Source of the DNA: CAMBDS01 sp964355675
GTDB lineage: Bacteria > Electryoneota > AABM5-125-24 > Hatepunaeales > Hatepunaeaceae
Direction of reading: 5' to 3'
Length of the DNA: 54,451 nt
Assembly (NCBI GenBank): GCA_964355675.1
Contig: CAYHEC010000024.1
Location: 1-54,451 of the forward strand
A model generated the notes under the pieces. The model did no database searches. It had not been told where the DNA came from and saw nothing but the letters and a program-made list of their open reading frames with translations. The position numbers and the translations under genes are program-made. The number at the start of each line of letters is the position of its first letter. Within the stretch, counting starts at the first letter, position 1. Positions 24,784 to 34,341 of this stretch are shown here, piece by piece.

Positions 24784-27726
24784 TTGCCCTTTATCTTTGA
24801 CTTACCGAACGTCAACGCCGCAAAGCGTTGCATCGGAATCGTTATCTCGGTTGCTTGCTTGGTCACCTTTTTATCAACCAGTCAGGTTGTCTATTCCCAG
24901 GATATCATACCAGCATTCGACGTGCCCAATCATTCTCGAGGATTGGCGTGGGCTTGGGATAAGCTTTGGGTTGGCGGCGTCGCTGAACGCGGGAATTGGA
25001 TATGGGCGTACGACCCTGTTACCGGCGAATTACTGGACAGCCTTCCAGCCCCGGTTCCGGATTGTTTGAGTCTTGAAGGGCATAAAGAGGGTTTGGTTTA
25101 CCTAAGCTCTCGCAATGATTCTACCTATCTTGTTACGGAACGCGGAGTTCGAAGTTTCTCGAATCCATTTCGTCATTTTGCGGGATTAGGCAGTGATGGA
25201 GATAACCTTTGGGGCGCGACCTTTTTCGAGCCGCAAGGGACTCTTTTCAAGATGGATATGTCAGGGCGAATATTACATGCGGTGCCTTTTGGAGGAACGC
25301 AAAGTCGCGATATGGCATTCCTTAAAGGACGTCTATATATTGCAGACCAATTGACCCAGAATGTTCGTATAATCGATCCTACGACAGGCCGGTTAATTCG
25401 AAATTTGGCAGTACCCGGAAATAACCCTTCCGGCGTCGCTTCTGATGGTCATGGGATCTGGGTGCTTAACGAAGGCGATGCCAAGCCAAGCGATCAAATC
25501 TACCATGTAAATATGCGACCCGAAGGCGGAATCAGGCTTTCGGCGCTTCAACATAACTTTGGATCCGTTATCGTCAATGATTCCCGGGAATGGAATCTAT
25601 GGATTTATAACGATGGTCCAAGATCCACACGTCTTGTAACCTTCGAAGCACGAGATGGGAATGAGGATATCTTCATTCCTCACGTTTGGAACTTTCCTCA
25701 GACAATCGATGCAGGCGATTCAATCGCCTTAGGCATAAGCTTTGTGCCGGCATATCAGGACTCTGTCCATATCTATTTCGCGATAACTTATGACCTCGAT
25801 CGAGTCGAAAATGTAGTGGATATACGGGGTAAGGGAGTCCGACGGCAACGGAATATCCTCGTTCCGCTACGGAATCTTACCTTCGGACTCTGTTATTATG
25901 GCATTGGATCTCAAAACAGCAATCTCCGATACCTGATCATCGAGAATGCGGGTGGGGAACCTTTGACTGTTAGCGAAATTCGTTTTAGCAATAATTCATT
26001 CCTGACGGGTGGAATCGAGTTTCCCCATACGTTCACCAGGCCTGGGGCTTATCGAATACCGGTTTTCTTTCGACCAAACAGCAATAGTCAGATTCGAGGG
26101 ACTGGAACGATATTTTCAGATGACCCTGACTCCCCGGAAATCAACTTCAGTCTTTCCGGTGAAGGTCGTCTTTACTACTATCCCGGCGGGACTCCACTCT
26201 GGAATGTTGTGGTCGGAGATCCGGAAAATGAACTGCCACAAATACGAGCCTTGCAACCCATCGACGATGTTTCAGGCGACGAACTTGCTGATGTCGTAGT
26301 CGCTTCCAACGACAACACGATTTCCTGTTATCATGCCGCCTCGACACTTCTGGCGACCCCTTTTTGGACTTATTATACCAATGCAAATCCGTGGCGCAGT
26401 GGTTTAGTTCCAAATTCGAAGGCAATGTCCGAAGGTTCCGACTGGGATCGTGATGGTCGCAAAGATGTTGTTTTTGGTTTGGGTGGAGGAGCCCTCACTA
26501 TCGTCGCGCTTTCAGGCAACACAGGTGAAGAGTTGTGGACGGTCGATACTCATGGTTTACCGGGATATGGGGGAATTCCAGTTGTTATTCAAGCCACGAA
26601 AGACTTTACGGGCGACAACTTCAATGATGTGATCGTGGCAACTGCCGCACAAAATGAACATTATACTACGCGATCTCTATTCATGATTAATAGCCGCAGT
26701 AGCAGAGTTGCATGGTTTGCTGAACTTCCGGCAAATCCGTTCGATGTCGTTTGTCAGTCTGACCTTACCGGGGACGATATTTCCGACTTGATAGTTGTTT
26801 TAACCGATGGAACAATTATCGGTATCGATGGGGGTGGTGGAAACAGGATTTATGATACTCATGTCGTTGGGGATGTGCGGGCAGTCGTCCCTTGTTCCGA
26901 CGTTAATGGCGATGGCTCAAAAGATATTTGTATTGCCACCTACAACAATGGATTGTACATGATTAATGGCTCCAACGGATCGCTCATCTGGCATAGAGAA
27001 GGGACTCAAGAAGTCGTCCTGCTGTGTCAGATGAATGATTTGAATGGCAACGGTTCAGAGGATTTGGTCTATGGTTCGATAAGATCTTTCTTTATGGCTA
27101 TCGAGGGTCGAACTGGAGCAAACATCTGGGGTGATACCTATCAAGTTGGATCGACGCCGTTGTCGTTGGTGAGAATTAACGATTTTTCAGGAGACAGCAA
27201 AGACGACTACGTGGTTGGAACTGCGGAAGGTCGTCTCTATGCCCTCTCTGGAAATGGACGAGATGCACTTTGGTCCTACAGCAATGTTCATGAAGGACAT
27301 GGATTTAATGTTGTAGTCGCCTCAAGGGATATCGATGGAAATGATGAGATGGATATCTTTGCGGGAATGGTAAACGGTACTGTTTATGCGTTTGCCGGTT
27401 CGTACCTTGGAAACAACACCATCGAAGATAATTCAACCGAACTTCCTGTCTTGATGTCGCTCTATTCAGCCTATCCGAATCCGTTCAATAGCAGTGTCAC
27501 GATACCTTTCACACTCAATTCTACCGATGATGTAGCAATGAAGGTGTTCGACGTTACCGGAAGAGAAATATTCGTTCAACAGCCTCAGAATCTTCAAGCT
27601 GGGCTTCACCGTCTGGTGTGGAATGGTATGAACATCGACGGTCAACCTGCCGGAAGCGGTCTTTACTTTGTACGTGTCGAATCCAATTTCGGTAATGTAG
27701 TCAGACAGGTTCAACTATTACGATGA
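24784..27726 (+). CDS. Exported choice-of-anchor/FG-GAP propeller protein with sorting tail
   Basis: This 980-residue paralogue of the preceding gene has a signal peptide (KRCIGIVISVACLVTF, cut near VYSQ), a propeller-like first half (GLAWAWDKLWVGG), two Ig-like choice-of-anchor segments (LQHNFGSVIVNDSREW; LTFGLCYYGIGSQNSN), VCBS/FG-GAP repeats (PCSDVNGDGSKDICIA, NDLNGNGSEDLVYG, RDIDGNDEMDIFAG) and a sorting domain (AYPNPFNSSVTI, FDVTGREIF, GSGLYFVRV). The start is TTG. An ATG with a GAAGGA site at 24706 is in the same frame but meets TAA at 24757, which suggests the original leader has been interrupted. It overlaps the next gene by 4 bp. Confidence 0.83.
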   Translation: MPFIFDLPNVNAAKRCIGIVISVACLVTFLSTSQVVYSQDIIPAFDVPNHSRGLAWAWDKLWVGGVAERGNWIWAYDPVTGELLDSLPAPVPDCLSLEGHKEGLVYLSSRNDSTYLVTERGVRSFSNPFRHFAGLGSDGDNLWGATFFEPQGTLFKMDMSGRILHAVPFGGTQSRDMAFLKGRLYIADQLTQNVRIIDPTTGRLIRNLAVPGNNPSGVASDGHGIWVLNEGDAKPSDQIYHVNMRPEGGIRLSALQHNFGSVIVNDSREWNLWIYNDGPRSTRLVTFEARDGNEDIFIPHVWNFPQTIDAGDSIALGISFVPAYQDSVHIYFAITYDLDRVENVVDIRGKGVRRQRNILVPLRNLTFGLCYYGIGSQNSNLRYLIIENAGGEPLTVSEIRFSNNSFLTGGIEFPHTFTRPGAYRIPVFFRPNSNSQIRGTGTIFSDDPDSPEINFSLSGEGRLYYYPGGTPLWNVVVGDPENELPQIRALQPIDDVSGDELADVVVASNDNTISCYHAASTLLATPFWTYYTNANPWRSGLVPNSKAMSEGSDWDRDGRKDVVFGLGGGALTIVALSGNTGEELWTVDTHGLPGYGGIPVVIQATKDFTGDNFNDVIVATAAQNEHYTTRSLFMINSRSSRVAWFAELPANPFDVVCQSDLTGDDISDLIVVLTDGTIIGIDGGGGNRIYDTHVVGDVRAVVPCSDVNGDGSKDICIATYNNGLYMINGSNGSLIWHREGTQEVVLLCQMNDLNGNGSEDLVYGSIRSFFMAIEGRTGANIWGDTYQVGSTPLSLVRINDFSGDSKDDYVVGTAEGRLYALSGNGRDALWSYSNVHEGHGFNVVVASRDIDGNDEMDIFAGMVNGTVYAFAGSYLGNNTIEDNSTELPVLMSLYSAYPNPFNSSVTIPFTLNSTDDVAMKVFDVTGREIFVQQPQNLQAGLHRLVWNGMNIDGQPAGSGLYFVRVESNFGNVVRQVQLLR

Positions 27727-29555
27727 TCCAAACCTCGAACTCCAAGATTGTTATCAGTTTCTGCGCGGTATTTTCGCTGTTTCTTGCAGGGACAATCCTT
27801 GGCGCTCCTGAGACCAGAGATAACTTCCAACAGGAACAAGACCTCTGGGGGCTTTATCTCAGAGGGGATTTGGTTGTACCGGATCGAGATGAATCCGACG
27901 AACTGAGCCTTGAATTTGGTTGGCCGCGTCGAATTCCAACTGACGCGCCGCTCTGGGGACGGTCGCCGGCTATAGTCGATATAGATCAGAATGGTGATTG
28001 GGAGATTGCCATTGTCAACGGCGATGGGAGATTATTTGTTTATCAGCACGATGGCGCTCTTTTCCCCGGATTTCCAACCCGGCAATATCGAGGCAATCGC
28101 CCCGAACCTTGGGAAAACCCGACTCACCGGGCGATGGTAAGCGTTGGTGATATCGACAGAGACGATTCACCTGACTTGACCTACCTCACTGATATCGGTC
28201 ATTTGCATGTGGTTGGGAGAAATCAGCACGAACCCAATCCGTTTCCCCTCGATTTAAATCACGGGGTCCAGGCGAGTTCTGCTGTTACTCTCGATGTAAA
28301 TAATAACCAAAGCTGTGAAATGATCTTTACCACATTTTTCGTTCGTCCATTGAACGGAGAAGAGGCATTGCTTCATGTTTTAGACGCAGGCGGGAATGAG
28401 CTTGAAGGCTGGCCAGTTCGTTGCGGAATTGGATCTGGTTCATCACCTGCAGTCGGTGATATCGATGGTGACGGAGCTTTCGAAATTGTTATTGCGAGCG
28501 GGCGAAGCGGGGGTACACCCGGCCGGATATGGGCATTCGAGCTTGATGGCTCAAGAGTCAATGGTTTTCCTCAAGGAAGCTACGAATCGATAGACGGCTC
28601 GGTTGTTCTTGCCGCATGGGACAGGGGCGCAGGATTGGATATTATTTACGCCGCGGCTCCCTTCGATGGCAATCAATATGCGCTCTACGCTCTTAATTTT
28701 CGCGGAGCAGTTATCGCTGGTTTTCCGAAACGAGTTGCCCATGGTCATCCTTTTGGCAATCCAATCGTTACGGGTGAAACTAATGAAAGACTCTATTCGG
28801 AAATCACCTTTGGCGAATTCGATCCGAATGGACATTCTCTGGTGCAAAGTTTCCATAGGCTGACAGAAAACGACTCATTAATAGAATCATTTGCGCAGGA
28901 CGCCGGAGTTGGTGTCGTAGGTTCAGTGGTGTCTGCAGATATTTTTGGTGATTCCGGTACTGAGGTGGTTGCGGCGCTTGTTCCAACCGGTGATAATGAG
29001 GGTAGAATTCTAATCGCCAACAATGAGAGTACTGTTTACATCGATCTTGCCGATTACGGCGGTGGCGCCTTTGCATCCTCGCCGACTCTCTGGGATGTTG
29101 ATCGGGATCGTCATACCGAGATTATTGCGGTCACAACCGACGGCAGACTTTTTGTCTGGCATACTGACGGAATGTTCAGCGGTGATATATGGCCAACTGA
29201 ACGAGGTGACTTCGCGCGCTCCGGGCGGAAATTGCCCTCTCATGTCCTGAGTGTCGGCGGTGAATCGGGGTTTGATACGGTTCCGGCTCGATTCCTTTTA
29301 AATTCTTATCCCAATCCCTTCAACAGTCGTATAGCCATCTCGGTAAGCTCACCGTCCTCTGGTAAGCTGTTGGTAGGACTTTACGATCTTACTGGGCGCA
29401 TGATTGTGGCGAATACATCTGACTTGAAAGTTGGAGGTGAAGCGAATTTCACCTTCGACGCCGGGAACCTGGGCCTAAGTTCGGGCGTCTATTTTGTACG
29501 CTGGTCTGTCGGGAGCTTTATCAACGGAAGCAGGCCCGTTGTCTATCTGCCATGA
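27723..29555 (+). CDS. Exported FG-GAP repeat protein with sorting tail
   Basis: The product is 610 residues with signal peptide KIVISFCAVFSLFLAGTILG, cut near residue 28. Several FG-GAP/VCBS units follow with Asp-rich calcium-type loops (VDIDQNGDWEIAIVNGDGRL, GDIDRDDSPDLTYL, GDIDGDGAFEIVIASG, WDVDRDRHTEIIAVTTDGRL). The C-terminal sorting domain has SYPNPFNSRIAISV, YDLTGRMIV and LSSGVYFVRW. The ATG overlaps the stop of the previous gene, so the three propeller genes form one operon closed by a terminator at 29579. The likely role is surface binding or structure; no catalytic motif seen. Confidence 0.84.
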   Translation: MIQTSNSKIVISFCAVFSLFLAGTILGAPETRDNFQQEQDLWGLYLRGDLVVPDRDESDELSLEFGWPRRIPTDAPLWGRSPAIVDIDQNGDWEIAIVNGDGRLFVYQHDGALFPGFPTRQYRGNRPEPWENPTHRAMVSVGDIDRDDSPDLTYLTDIGHLHVVGRNQHEPNPFPLDLNHGVQASSAVTLDVNNNQSCEMIFTTFFVRPLNGEEALLHVLDAGGNELEGWPVRCGIGSGSSPAVGDIDGDGAFEIVIASGRSGGTPGRIWAFELDGSRVNGFPQGSYESIDGSVVLAAWDRGAGLDIIYAAAPFDGNQYALYALNFRGAVIAGFPKRVAHGHPFGNPIVTGETNERLYSEITFGEFDPNGHSLVQSFHRLTENDSLIESFAQDAGVGVVGSVVSADIFGDSGTEVVAALVPTGDNEGRILIANNESTVYIDLADYGGGAFASSPTLWDVDRDRHTEIIAVTTDGRLFVWHTDGMFSGDIWPTERGDFARSGRKLPSHVLSVGGESGFDTVPARFLLNSYPNPFNSRIAISVSSPSSGKLLVGLYDLTGRMIVANTSDLKVGGEANFTFDAGNLGLSSGVYFVRWSVGSFINGSRPVVYLP

Positions 29556-29578
29556 CACCTGAATCTATTCGATAAATC

Positions 29579-29613
29579 AGACGCCGCCGTGTAATTGTTG
29601 CACGGGCGGCGTT
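29579..29613 (+). terminator. Intrinsic terminator-like hairpin of the propeller operon
   Basis: GACGCCGCCGTG pairs with CACGGGCGGCGT around TAATTGTTG (one bulged G). It sits 25 bp after the stop. The following T-run is short. Confidence 0.6.
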
Positions 29614-29692
29614 TGCGTATTAAATTGAGCGTTGTCAGACTTTTCACGATCCCGGCTATGCGGGGATACTTGAGCAACGAACGAGGAATTGT

Positions 29693-30136
29693 ATGTCGAA
29701 ATATCTTAAGTTATCGGTTCTGGTTCTATTCACCGCGCTGATTGCCATTGGTTGTGGTAAAGGGGGAAGCGGGACTCCTCAGGCTGGTGAAAGCGAATTG
29801 TTCGCCAAAGCGCAAGAACTTCAAAAAGATGAGAAATTCGAAGAAGCGATCAACACTTACCGGCAACTTGTCCGGGAGTTTCCTAAAACCAAACAAGCCG
29901 CAAACTCACAGTTTATGGTCGGTTATATTTATGCCAACCATGTGAAGGACTACGAGCAAGGCAAAATCGAATTACAGCGCTTTATCGACAAGTTCAGTTC
30001 AGTCGCTGATTCCGGATTGATTGCCGGAGCTCAGTTCGAGTTGCAATGGATGGGCAAGGATATCGAAGATATCCCGATTCTCTCTAATATCGGTGAACCC
30101 ACACCCTCGATAGACACCGCAAAGACCGGAAAATAA
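29693..30136 (+). CDS. TPR outer-membrane lipoprotein (BamD/YbgF-like)
   Basis: This 147-residue lipoprotein has the lipobox IAIGC, with Cys21 as the lipidated residue, followed by a Gly/Ser linker. Residues about 36-110 form two or three tetratricopeptide helices pairs (AKAQELQKDEKFEEAINTYR; LVREFPKTKQAANSQFMVGY), the arrangement of BamD and YbgF/CpoB tandem repeats. It is shorter than BamD (about 240), so a direct BAM role is doubtful. ATG start, own terminator at 30154. It stands between the propeller operon and the converging MCE operon. Confidence 0.75.
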   Translation: MSKYLKLSVLVLFTALIAIGCGKGGSGTPQAGESELFAKAQELQKDEKFEEAINTYRQLVREFPKTKQAANSQFMVGYIYANHVKDYEQGKIELQRFIDKFSSVADSGLIAGAQFELQWMGKDIEDIPILSNIGEPTPSIDTAKTGK

Positions 30137-30153
30137 CCGGAAGATTATCTATT

Positions 30154-30190
30154 AAAAAAGCCCGACGGCTCATGCTGTCGGGCTTTTTTA
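30154..30190. terminator. Bidirectional intrinsic terminator
   Basis: AAAAAAGCCCGAC and GTCGGGCTTTTTT form a strong stem with A-run and T-run, serving both the TPR lipoprotein gene (+) and the converging mlaF operon (-). Confidence 0.88.
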
Positions 30191-30209
30191 TAAGCTGTCA
30201 ACCCACTAC

Positions 30210-30992
30210 TCATTTACCGTCAGCCCTCCGGGGTCGAAAGACGTCACCTTTACTTGTTGCATTCTCTGCCGTGAAAAACTCAACGACCTGTTTAACTCCA
30301 TCGTCCAAGGCTTTCTGCAATGGCCCTTCGTAAATGAGCTTCCCCTTATCGAGGAACGCAATCCTGTCGGCGATTCTTTTAATCGAAGCTATTTCATGGG
30401 TGACCACAACGACCGATATTCCCAAGCCATCTCTCAAGCTTAACAATAGCTTATCGAGCTGTTGAGAAGTCGGAGGATCAAGCCCGGCGGAAGGTTCGTC
30501 GCAGAACAGAAGTTCCGGGTCAAGGACAATGGCTCGCGCCAACGCCGCCCGTTTCCGCATCCCACCAGAAAGCTCCGATGGAAGCCGGTTGGCGGCGTCA
30601 TCAAGATCGACCTGATGGAGCTTGAGCCTGACGATTCGCTCGATGACTATATCAGGAAGATTGGTATGCATTTCAAGAGGAATAGCGACGTTCGTAGCAA
30701 GCGTCTTCGAACCGAGTAGCGCCCCGGCTTGAAAGAGTACGCCGATTTTCTGTTGAGTCATCTCACGCTCCGATTCGTCGAGACCCCACCAGTCTTTCCC
30801 GAAAAGCTCGATGTTTCCTGACGATGGCTTCAGCAAACCGATGTAGTGCTTCAGCAGAGTTGTTTTGCCACAGCCTGATCCGCCAAGGATGCAAAGGATC
30901 TCACCCTTCTTGATATCGAGTGAAACGCCATCGAGGATCGTCCGTTCGCCGTATTTGGCGGTCAGGTCGATAGCGCGGGCGAGGGGGGTCAA
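30210..30992 (-). CDS. mlaF: MlaF-like ABC transporter ATP-binding protein
   Basis: This 260-residue cytoplasmic ATPase belongs to an MCE-type lipid transporter. Walker A is GGSGCGKTTLLKHYIG (near residues 36-51), the Q-loop lies in KIGVLFQAGALLGSKT, the signature is LSGGMRKRAALARA (near 142) and Walker B is LLFCDEPSAGLDP; the switch His is in VVVTHE. GALLxSxT and SGGMxKRxxLARAI are MlaF/Ttg2A-type. It is the last gene of the minus-strand envelope operon; its start overlaps the DUF5615 stop by 4 bp although its natural partner mlaE lies upstream of that pair. Ends at the shared terminator. Confidence 0.92.
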   Translation of the reverse strand: MTPLARAIDLTAKYGERTILDGVSLDIKKGEILCILGGSGCGKTTLLKHYIGLLKPSSGNIELFGKDWWGLDESEREMTQQKIGVLFQAGALLGSKTLATNVAIPLEMHTNLPDIVIERIVRLKLHQVDLDDAANRLPSELSGGMRKRAALARAIVLDPELLFCDEPSAGLDPPTSQQLDKLLLSLRDGLGISVVVVTHEIASIKRIADRIAFLDKGKLIYEGPLQKALDDGVKQVVEFFTAENATSKGDVFRPRRADGK

Positions 30993-31348
30993 TCGAGTTC
31001 TTTCGATGTTCGGACTCGAATGCGTTGGGTAGAGGCGGTAATTATTCCTCCATTTCGAAGAATATCACCATAATCTTTTAGAATTTGAAGAATTAAAGGT
31101 CCCTGTTTTTCTGATGACACTTCAACAAGACGAATTATCCCTTTGCTCGGTTGACCAAATCTCACCACTAGTCGCCCAAAGTCTTTGTCAAGCGTGACCA
31201 AGACCATTTCATTTCTAAAAGCAAAAGCCAGTATTTCTTCGTCTCCTGGATCGGCAGGCCAATTACCAGCGTGGATTGCATCGAAACCTGCCGCAATCAA
31301 CACCTTGATAGCGCCTTTGGCGGCGCAAGTATCAAGGAGTACTTTCAT
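30989..31348 (-). CDS. DUF5615 PIN-like toxin
   Basis: The 119-residue protein has the DUF5615 PIN-like fold: MKVLLDTCAAKGA with the first acidic residue Asp6, GFDAIHAGNWPADPGDEEIL in the middle, and VLVTLDKDFGRLV with Asp-x-Asp-Phe. The usual DUF5615 opening is LLDxxLS, so the pattern LDTCAA is slightly off, but the acidic residues are kept. It overlaps the DUF433 gene upstream and mlaF downstream by 4 bp each, as expected for a toxin co-translated with its antitoxin. Known or predicted role of the family: PIN-type ribonuclease toxin. Confidence 0.82.
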   Translation of the reverse strand: MKVLLDTCAAKGAIKVLIAAGFDAIHAGNWPADPGDEEILAFAFRNEMVLVTLDKDFGRLVVRFGQPSKGIIRLVEVSSEKQGPLILQILKDYGDILRNGGIITASTQRIRVRTSKELD

Positions 31349-31593
31349 GCTTCTAAGATCATGAAAGGAGCAAACCTCTCATTGCCAACAACCCGAGTGG
31401 CATAGAGAAGGCAGGCCTGAATGTCCTCAGGCTCAAGCCATTCGTATTCCGATAGGAGAGATTCAGGAGTATCGCCTGCGCTCAACATTCCGAGAATATG
31501 TTCTACCGCCATTCGACGACCACGGATAATAGCCTTTCCACCGAAAATTTTCGGATTAAAGGTAATCCTCTCCAGAAGTTTGTTCTCATCCAT
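31345..31593 (-). CDS. DUF433 antitoxin
   Basis: This 82-residue DUF433 protein has LERITFNPKIFGGKAIIRGRR and VEHILGMLSAGDTPESLLSEY, the winged-helix pattern of this antitoxin family, whose members sit next to DUF5615 PIN-like proteins. A GAGG ribosome site precedes the ATG at 31593. It lies 24 bp after the mlaE stop and overlaps the toxin gene by 4 bp. Position inside the lipid transporter operon means the pair is probably co-expressed with it. Confidence 0.85.
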   Translation of the reverse strand: MDENKLLERITFNPKIFGGKAIIRGRRMAVEHILGMLSAGDTPESLLSEYEWLEPEDIQACLLYATRVVGNERFAPFMILEA

Positions 31594-31617
31594 TCATTTA
31601 TCCTCTTCTGTTGTTTA

Positions 31618-32727
31618 CTAAAGATAAAACAACAATCCCAATATCGCGTCCGCCACGATCACGGCAAACAGCGCCGCGACAACCGCCTTGGTAGTAGCCG
31701 CACCGACCGCCTCGGGACCGCCTTTAGTGCGAAATCCGTAGAATGCCGCTAGTAAAACAATCAGCCAACCGAACACCAGACTTTTGACGAACCCCGTAAT
31801 AATATCCTTTAATATCAGCGCTTCCGCCGCTTCGACAAGAAAAGCTCGAGGAGTAAGGTCAAGCGATATCACAGCGACAATCAATCCGCCAAATACTCCG
31901 ATCACTGACGACATCAACGAAAGCAAAGGAATCGTCAGCGTCATGCCCCACATCTTCGGTACGACGATGAATCGAGTTGGATTGAGCGCCATTGTTTTAA
32001 GAGCGTCGATCTCTTCAGTGACCGTCATTGTTGAAATCTCGGCGGCAATAGAGGCTCCCGACCGTCCGGCAAGCAGTATCGCTGTCATCAAAGGTCCCAT
32101 TTCCTTGAACATCGCCACTACCAGCCCATCAGCGATGAATATCGTTGCACCAAATTGTTGGAGCAATTCGGCAGTCTGCAAGACCAGCACAATTCCGATC
32201 AGAAACGCAATCAATCCGACAACCGGCAAAGATCCGACCCCAATGGCAAGAGCCTGCGCTGTAATCGCTCCTTTACGGTGTCCTTCATTTTTCCATAGCG
32301 AGACAATCGTCCAGTAAAAAGTTTCAGAAATGAGTAGAAGCAACTCACCTGCCGATTCGTAGAGATTGGAAGCTCCCTCGCCAAGATCGGCATAAATATT
32401 TGTGGCTACTTTTTCCTGTCTGATCTCCGGCGCTGGAAACAAAAATCTGCTTAATCCACGCTCTACCGCCTCATTACCGTTCACAAAGTCGATATCCTTT
32501 CCGACCAGATGACCATTTACCAGTAGTTCTGAGAGTAACGATCCGCCCAAACTGTCAAGATCTTCAAGTTTAGATAAATCGATGAGGACTTTGACTTTTG
32601 GGAACTTCTTCACTGCCTTCGATAATTCATCGAGTAACCTTGGCGCTCCGCCATGCCGCAGACTTGTCTTGATAAGGATGCCCGTGTCAGTCAGCGTAAA
32701 GTCAGTTTTGTGTGAGGCTTTGGGCAT
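31618..32727 (-). CDS. mlaE: MlaE-like ABC permease with N-terminal STAS domain
   Basis: This 369-residue inner-membrane permease starts with a STAS-like domain at residues about 8-100 (KVLIDLSKLEDLDSLGGSLL), found fused to MlaE in many non-enterobacterial MCE systems. The permease part has about five helices with ALAIGVGSLPVVGLIAFLIG, FKEMGPLMTAILLAGRSGAS, and EIDALKTMALNPTRFIVVPK, all diagnostic for MlaE/YrbE. It works with MlaF and MlaD to move phospholipid between membranes. It lies 3 bp after the outer-membrane barrel gene and is separated from mlaF by the DUF433/DUF5615 pair. Confidence 0.93.
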   Translation of the reverse strand: MPKASHKTDFTLTDTGILIKTSLRHGGAPRLLDELSKAVKKFPKVKVLIDLSKLEDLDSLGGSLLSELLVNGHLVGKDIDFVNGNEAVERGLSRFLFPAPEIRQEKVATNIYADLGEGASNLYESAGELLLLISETFYWTIVSLWKNEGHRKGAITAQALAIGVGSLPVVGLIAFLIGIVLVLQTAELLQQFGATIFIADGLVVAMFKEMGPLMTAILLAGRSGASIAAEISTMTVTEEIDALKTMALNPTRFIVVPKMWGMTLTIPLLSLMSSVIGVFGGLIVAVISLDLTPRAFLVEAAEALILKDIITGFVKSLVFGWLIVLLAAFYGFRTKGGPEAVGAATTKAVVAALFAVIVADAILGLLFYL

Positions 32728-32730
32728 ATG

Positions 32731-34341
32731 TTATAAGAGGTAGTAGCTTAGACGAATCGAAACGAGATGCTCTTGAATAAGATAGTCTCCAAGTGCAGGA
32801 TTTTGCTTCAAACGAAGGGTATGTTCAAAGCTGATCTGTTTGGTAATGCTGAGACTTACGAAGTTTTCAAGATCAATGATTGTCTTCTGACGCCCGAATG
32901 GAAAGAGAACGTCAAGCTGGGTTGTGACGGTGACATTCTGAAAAAATACCAGGCTTGAAACGAGAGACGCCTCGAGTCCTCTAACAAAGCTATTCTGGAC
33001 CTGTTTGTAAGAAGTGTCCGACTCCTCAGAATAGACATTATCATGATTATAGACCTGCTGATAACCTAAACCGGTTCGGACGCTGAGTCTTGCATTGAAT
33101 CGCTTGAGAGGTGTGATGTTAACTCCGACGCCCTCCTTTAGTTCGATCGGGAAAATTGGCGGGGCTTTCTCAAACTGGGTGACACCGATCTTTTGCTGGC
33201 GGAAATTGCCATTTGCATCGAGGAGTGTGATCGTGCGGGGATTGTCGAAAAGCTGAATTCTCGGGGCGACATGGGTAAGAGCGTCGAAGCGTCCGTAGGC
33301 TCCGAGCCAATTTAAAAAGAAATAGACATAGCTGTTTTTTAGCTGAAGGCGATCCTGATTGATGACGAATTTTGCCGCGTGTTGTTTTAGCGCGCCAAGG
33401 TCAAGTAAATTGTTGGAAAGATAGTAATGTGGAAATCTATCGAATAGAAGACGGTTTTCGAGCTGAGACAATAGCGATAGATTTGTCGTAAGATTTTTCG
33501 AAGTATTATTGTCTGATGTAATTATTAAGTTGCCGTGAACGGCCGCATAAATCTTCCATTGTCGCACCTGTCTCAACTGTGAAGCGCGAGAAATAATACC
33601 CGCACCGGTAAAGTCTTTGGTATTTGAATTGATTACGACAGTGAAAGGTGTATAGACGCCCGGTTCCAACAAAACGGTTGCAAAATTAACAAATGTATTG
33701 AAATCTCCGCCTCGTTTGACGATTTTATAGAGTCCAGGCTGGAGAATCAGCGTTTGAAGTTGTTCACCAAGTTCGGGATTGATCGCTGATAGAATGCCAT
33801 AACTTTCACCGGTTGTGGCATTGAAAATCTGTAAGTCCTGCGAGACGCTATTGCGAGTCTCATCAATGACTTCTATCGTCAATGAGCACCAATTTGGTTC
33901 AAGGATTACCGTCTCTTCACGATTAACTACTATTTCGCGGTGGATTCTTTGTTCGATGTTTCCTGTGCCGAGGATTACTGTATAAGTGCCCGGCTCGAGA
34001 AAGAAACTCGCTCCCATGACACGTTCGCCAATCAAAATACGTTCACCGGGTAATTCTCCGTTGCGGAACACCGCATAAAGAGGCTCATTGGCTGGTGTTG
34101 TCATTGCGGGTACGAATATTCTGCCGACGCCTTTCTGATCGTCGAATCCTTCGCGATAAAGCTGTTCATTGGGTGGAGCCGCAAGCCAAGTGTCATAGCG
34201 GTTTGTTGGTTGAGCAATCCCTAAGCCGAAAACCAGAAATGAAATTACTCCCGATAACAATAAGAATCGCCAGAATCTTATTTCGAGCCCTTGACTGATT
34301 GTTGATTTGGTATCGGATGATCCACCAAACAGACTTATCAT
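32731..34341 (-). CDS. Putative outer-membrane beta-barrel component of the MCE operon
   Basis: A 536-residue protein that I do not recognise as a named family. Residues about 22-42 are a signal or anchor segment (FWRFLLLSGVISFLVFGLG). The next 200 residues look like Ig/PEGA-type strands (EPGTYTVILGTGNIEQR; LQPGLYKIVKRGG; LEPGVYTPFTVV), and the last 280 residues have many alternating strands ending in an aromatic/leucine residue (HLVSIRLSYYLL), as in outer-membrane barrels. It overlaps the auxiliary lipoprotein by 4 bp and is 3 bp from mlaE, so it belongs to this system and may be its outer-membrane acceptor or channel. Inference from context. Confidence 0.72.
   Translation of the reverse strand: MISLFGGSSDTKSTISQGLEIRFWRFLLLSGVISFLVFGLGIAQPTNRYDTWLAAPPNEQLYREGFDDQKGVGRIFVPAMTTPANEPLYAVFRNGELPGERILIGERVMGASFFLEPGTYTVILGTGNIEQRIHREIVVNREETVILEPNWCSLTIEVIDETRNSVSQDLQIFNATTGESYGILSAINPELGEQLQTLILQPGLYKIVKRGGDFNTFVNFATVLLEPGVYTPFTVVINSNTKDFTGAGIISRASQLRQVRQWKIYAAVHGNLIITSDNNTSKNLTTNLSLLSQLENRLLFDRFPHYYLSNNLLDLGALKQHAAKFVINQDRLQLKNSYVYFFLNWLGAYGRFDALTHVAPRIQLFDNPRTITLLDANGNFRQQKIGVTQFEKAPPIFPIELKEGVGVNITPLKRFNARLSVRTGLGYQQVYNHDNVYSEESDTSYKQVQNSFVRGLEASLVSSLVFFQNVTVTTQLDVLFPFGRQKTIIDLENFVSLSITKQISFEHTLRLKQNPALGDYLIQEHLVSIRLSYYLL

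Noticed and set aside
31784..32317. 177-codon frame antisense to mlaE
   Set aside because: Ser/Ile/Thr-rich shadow of the permease; no motif.
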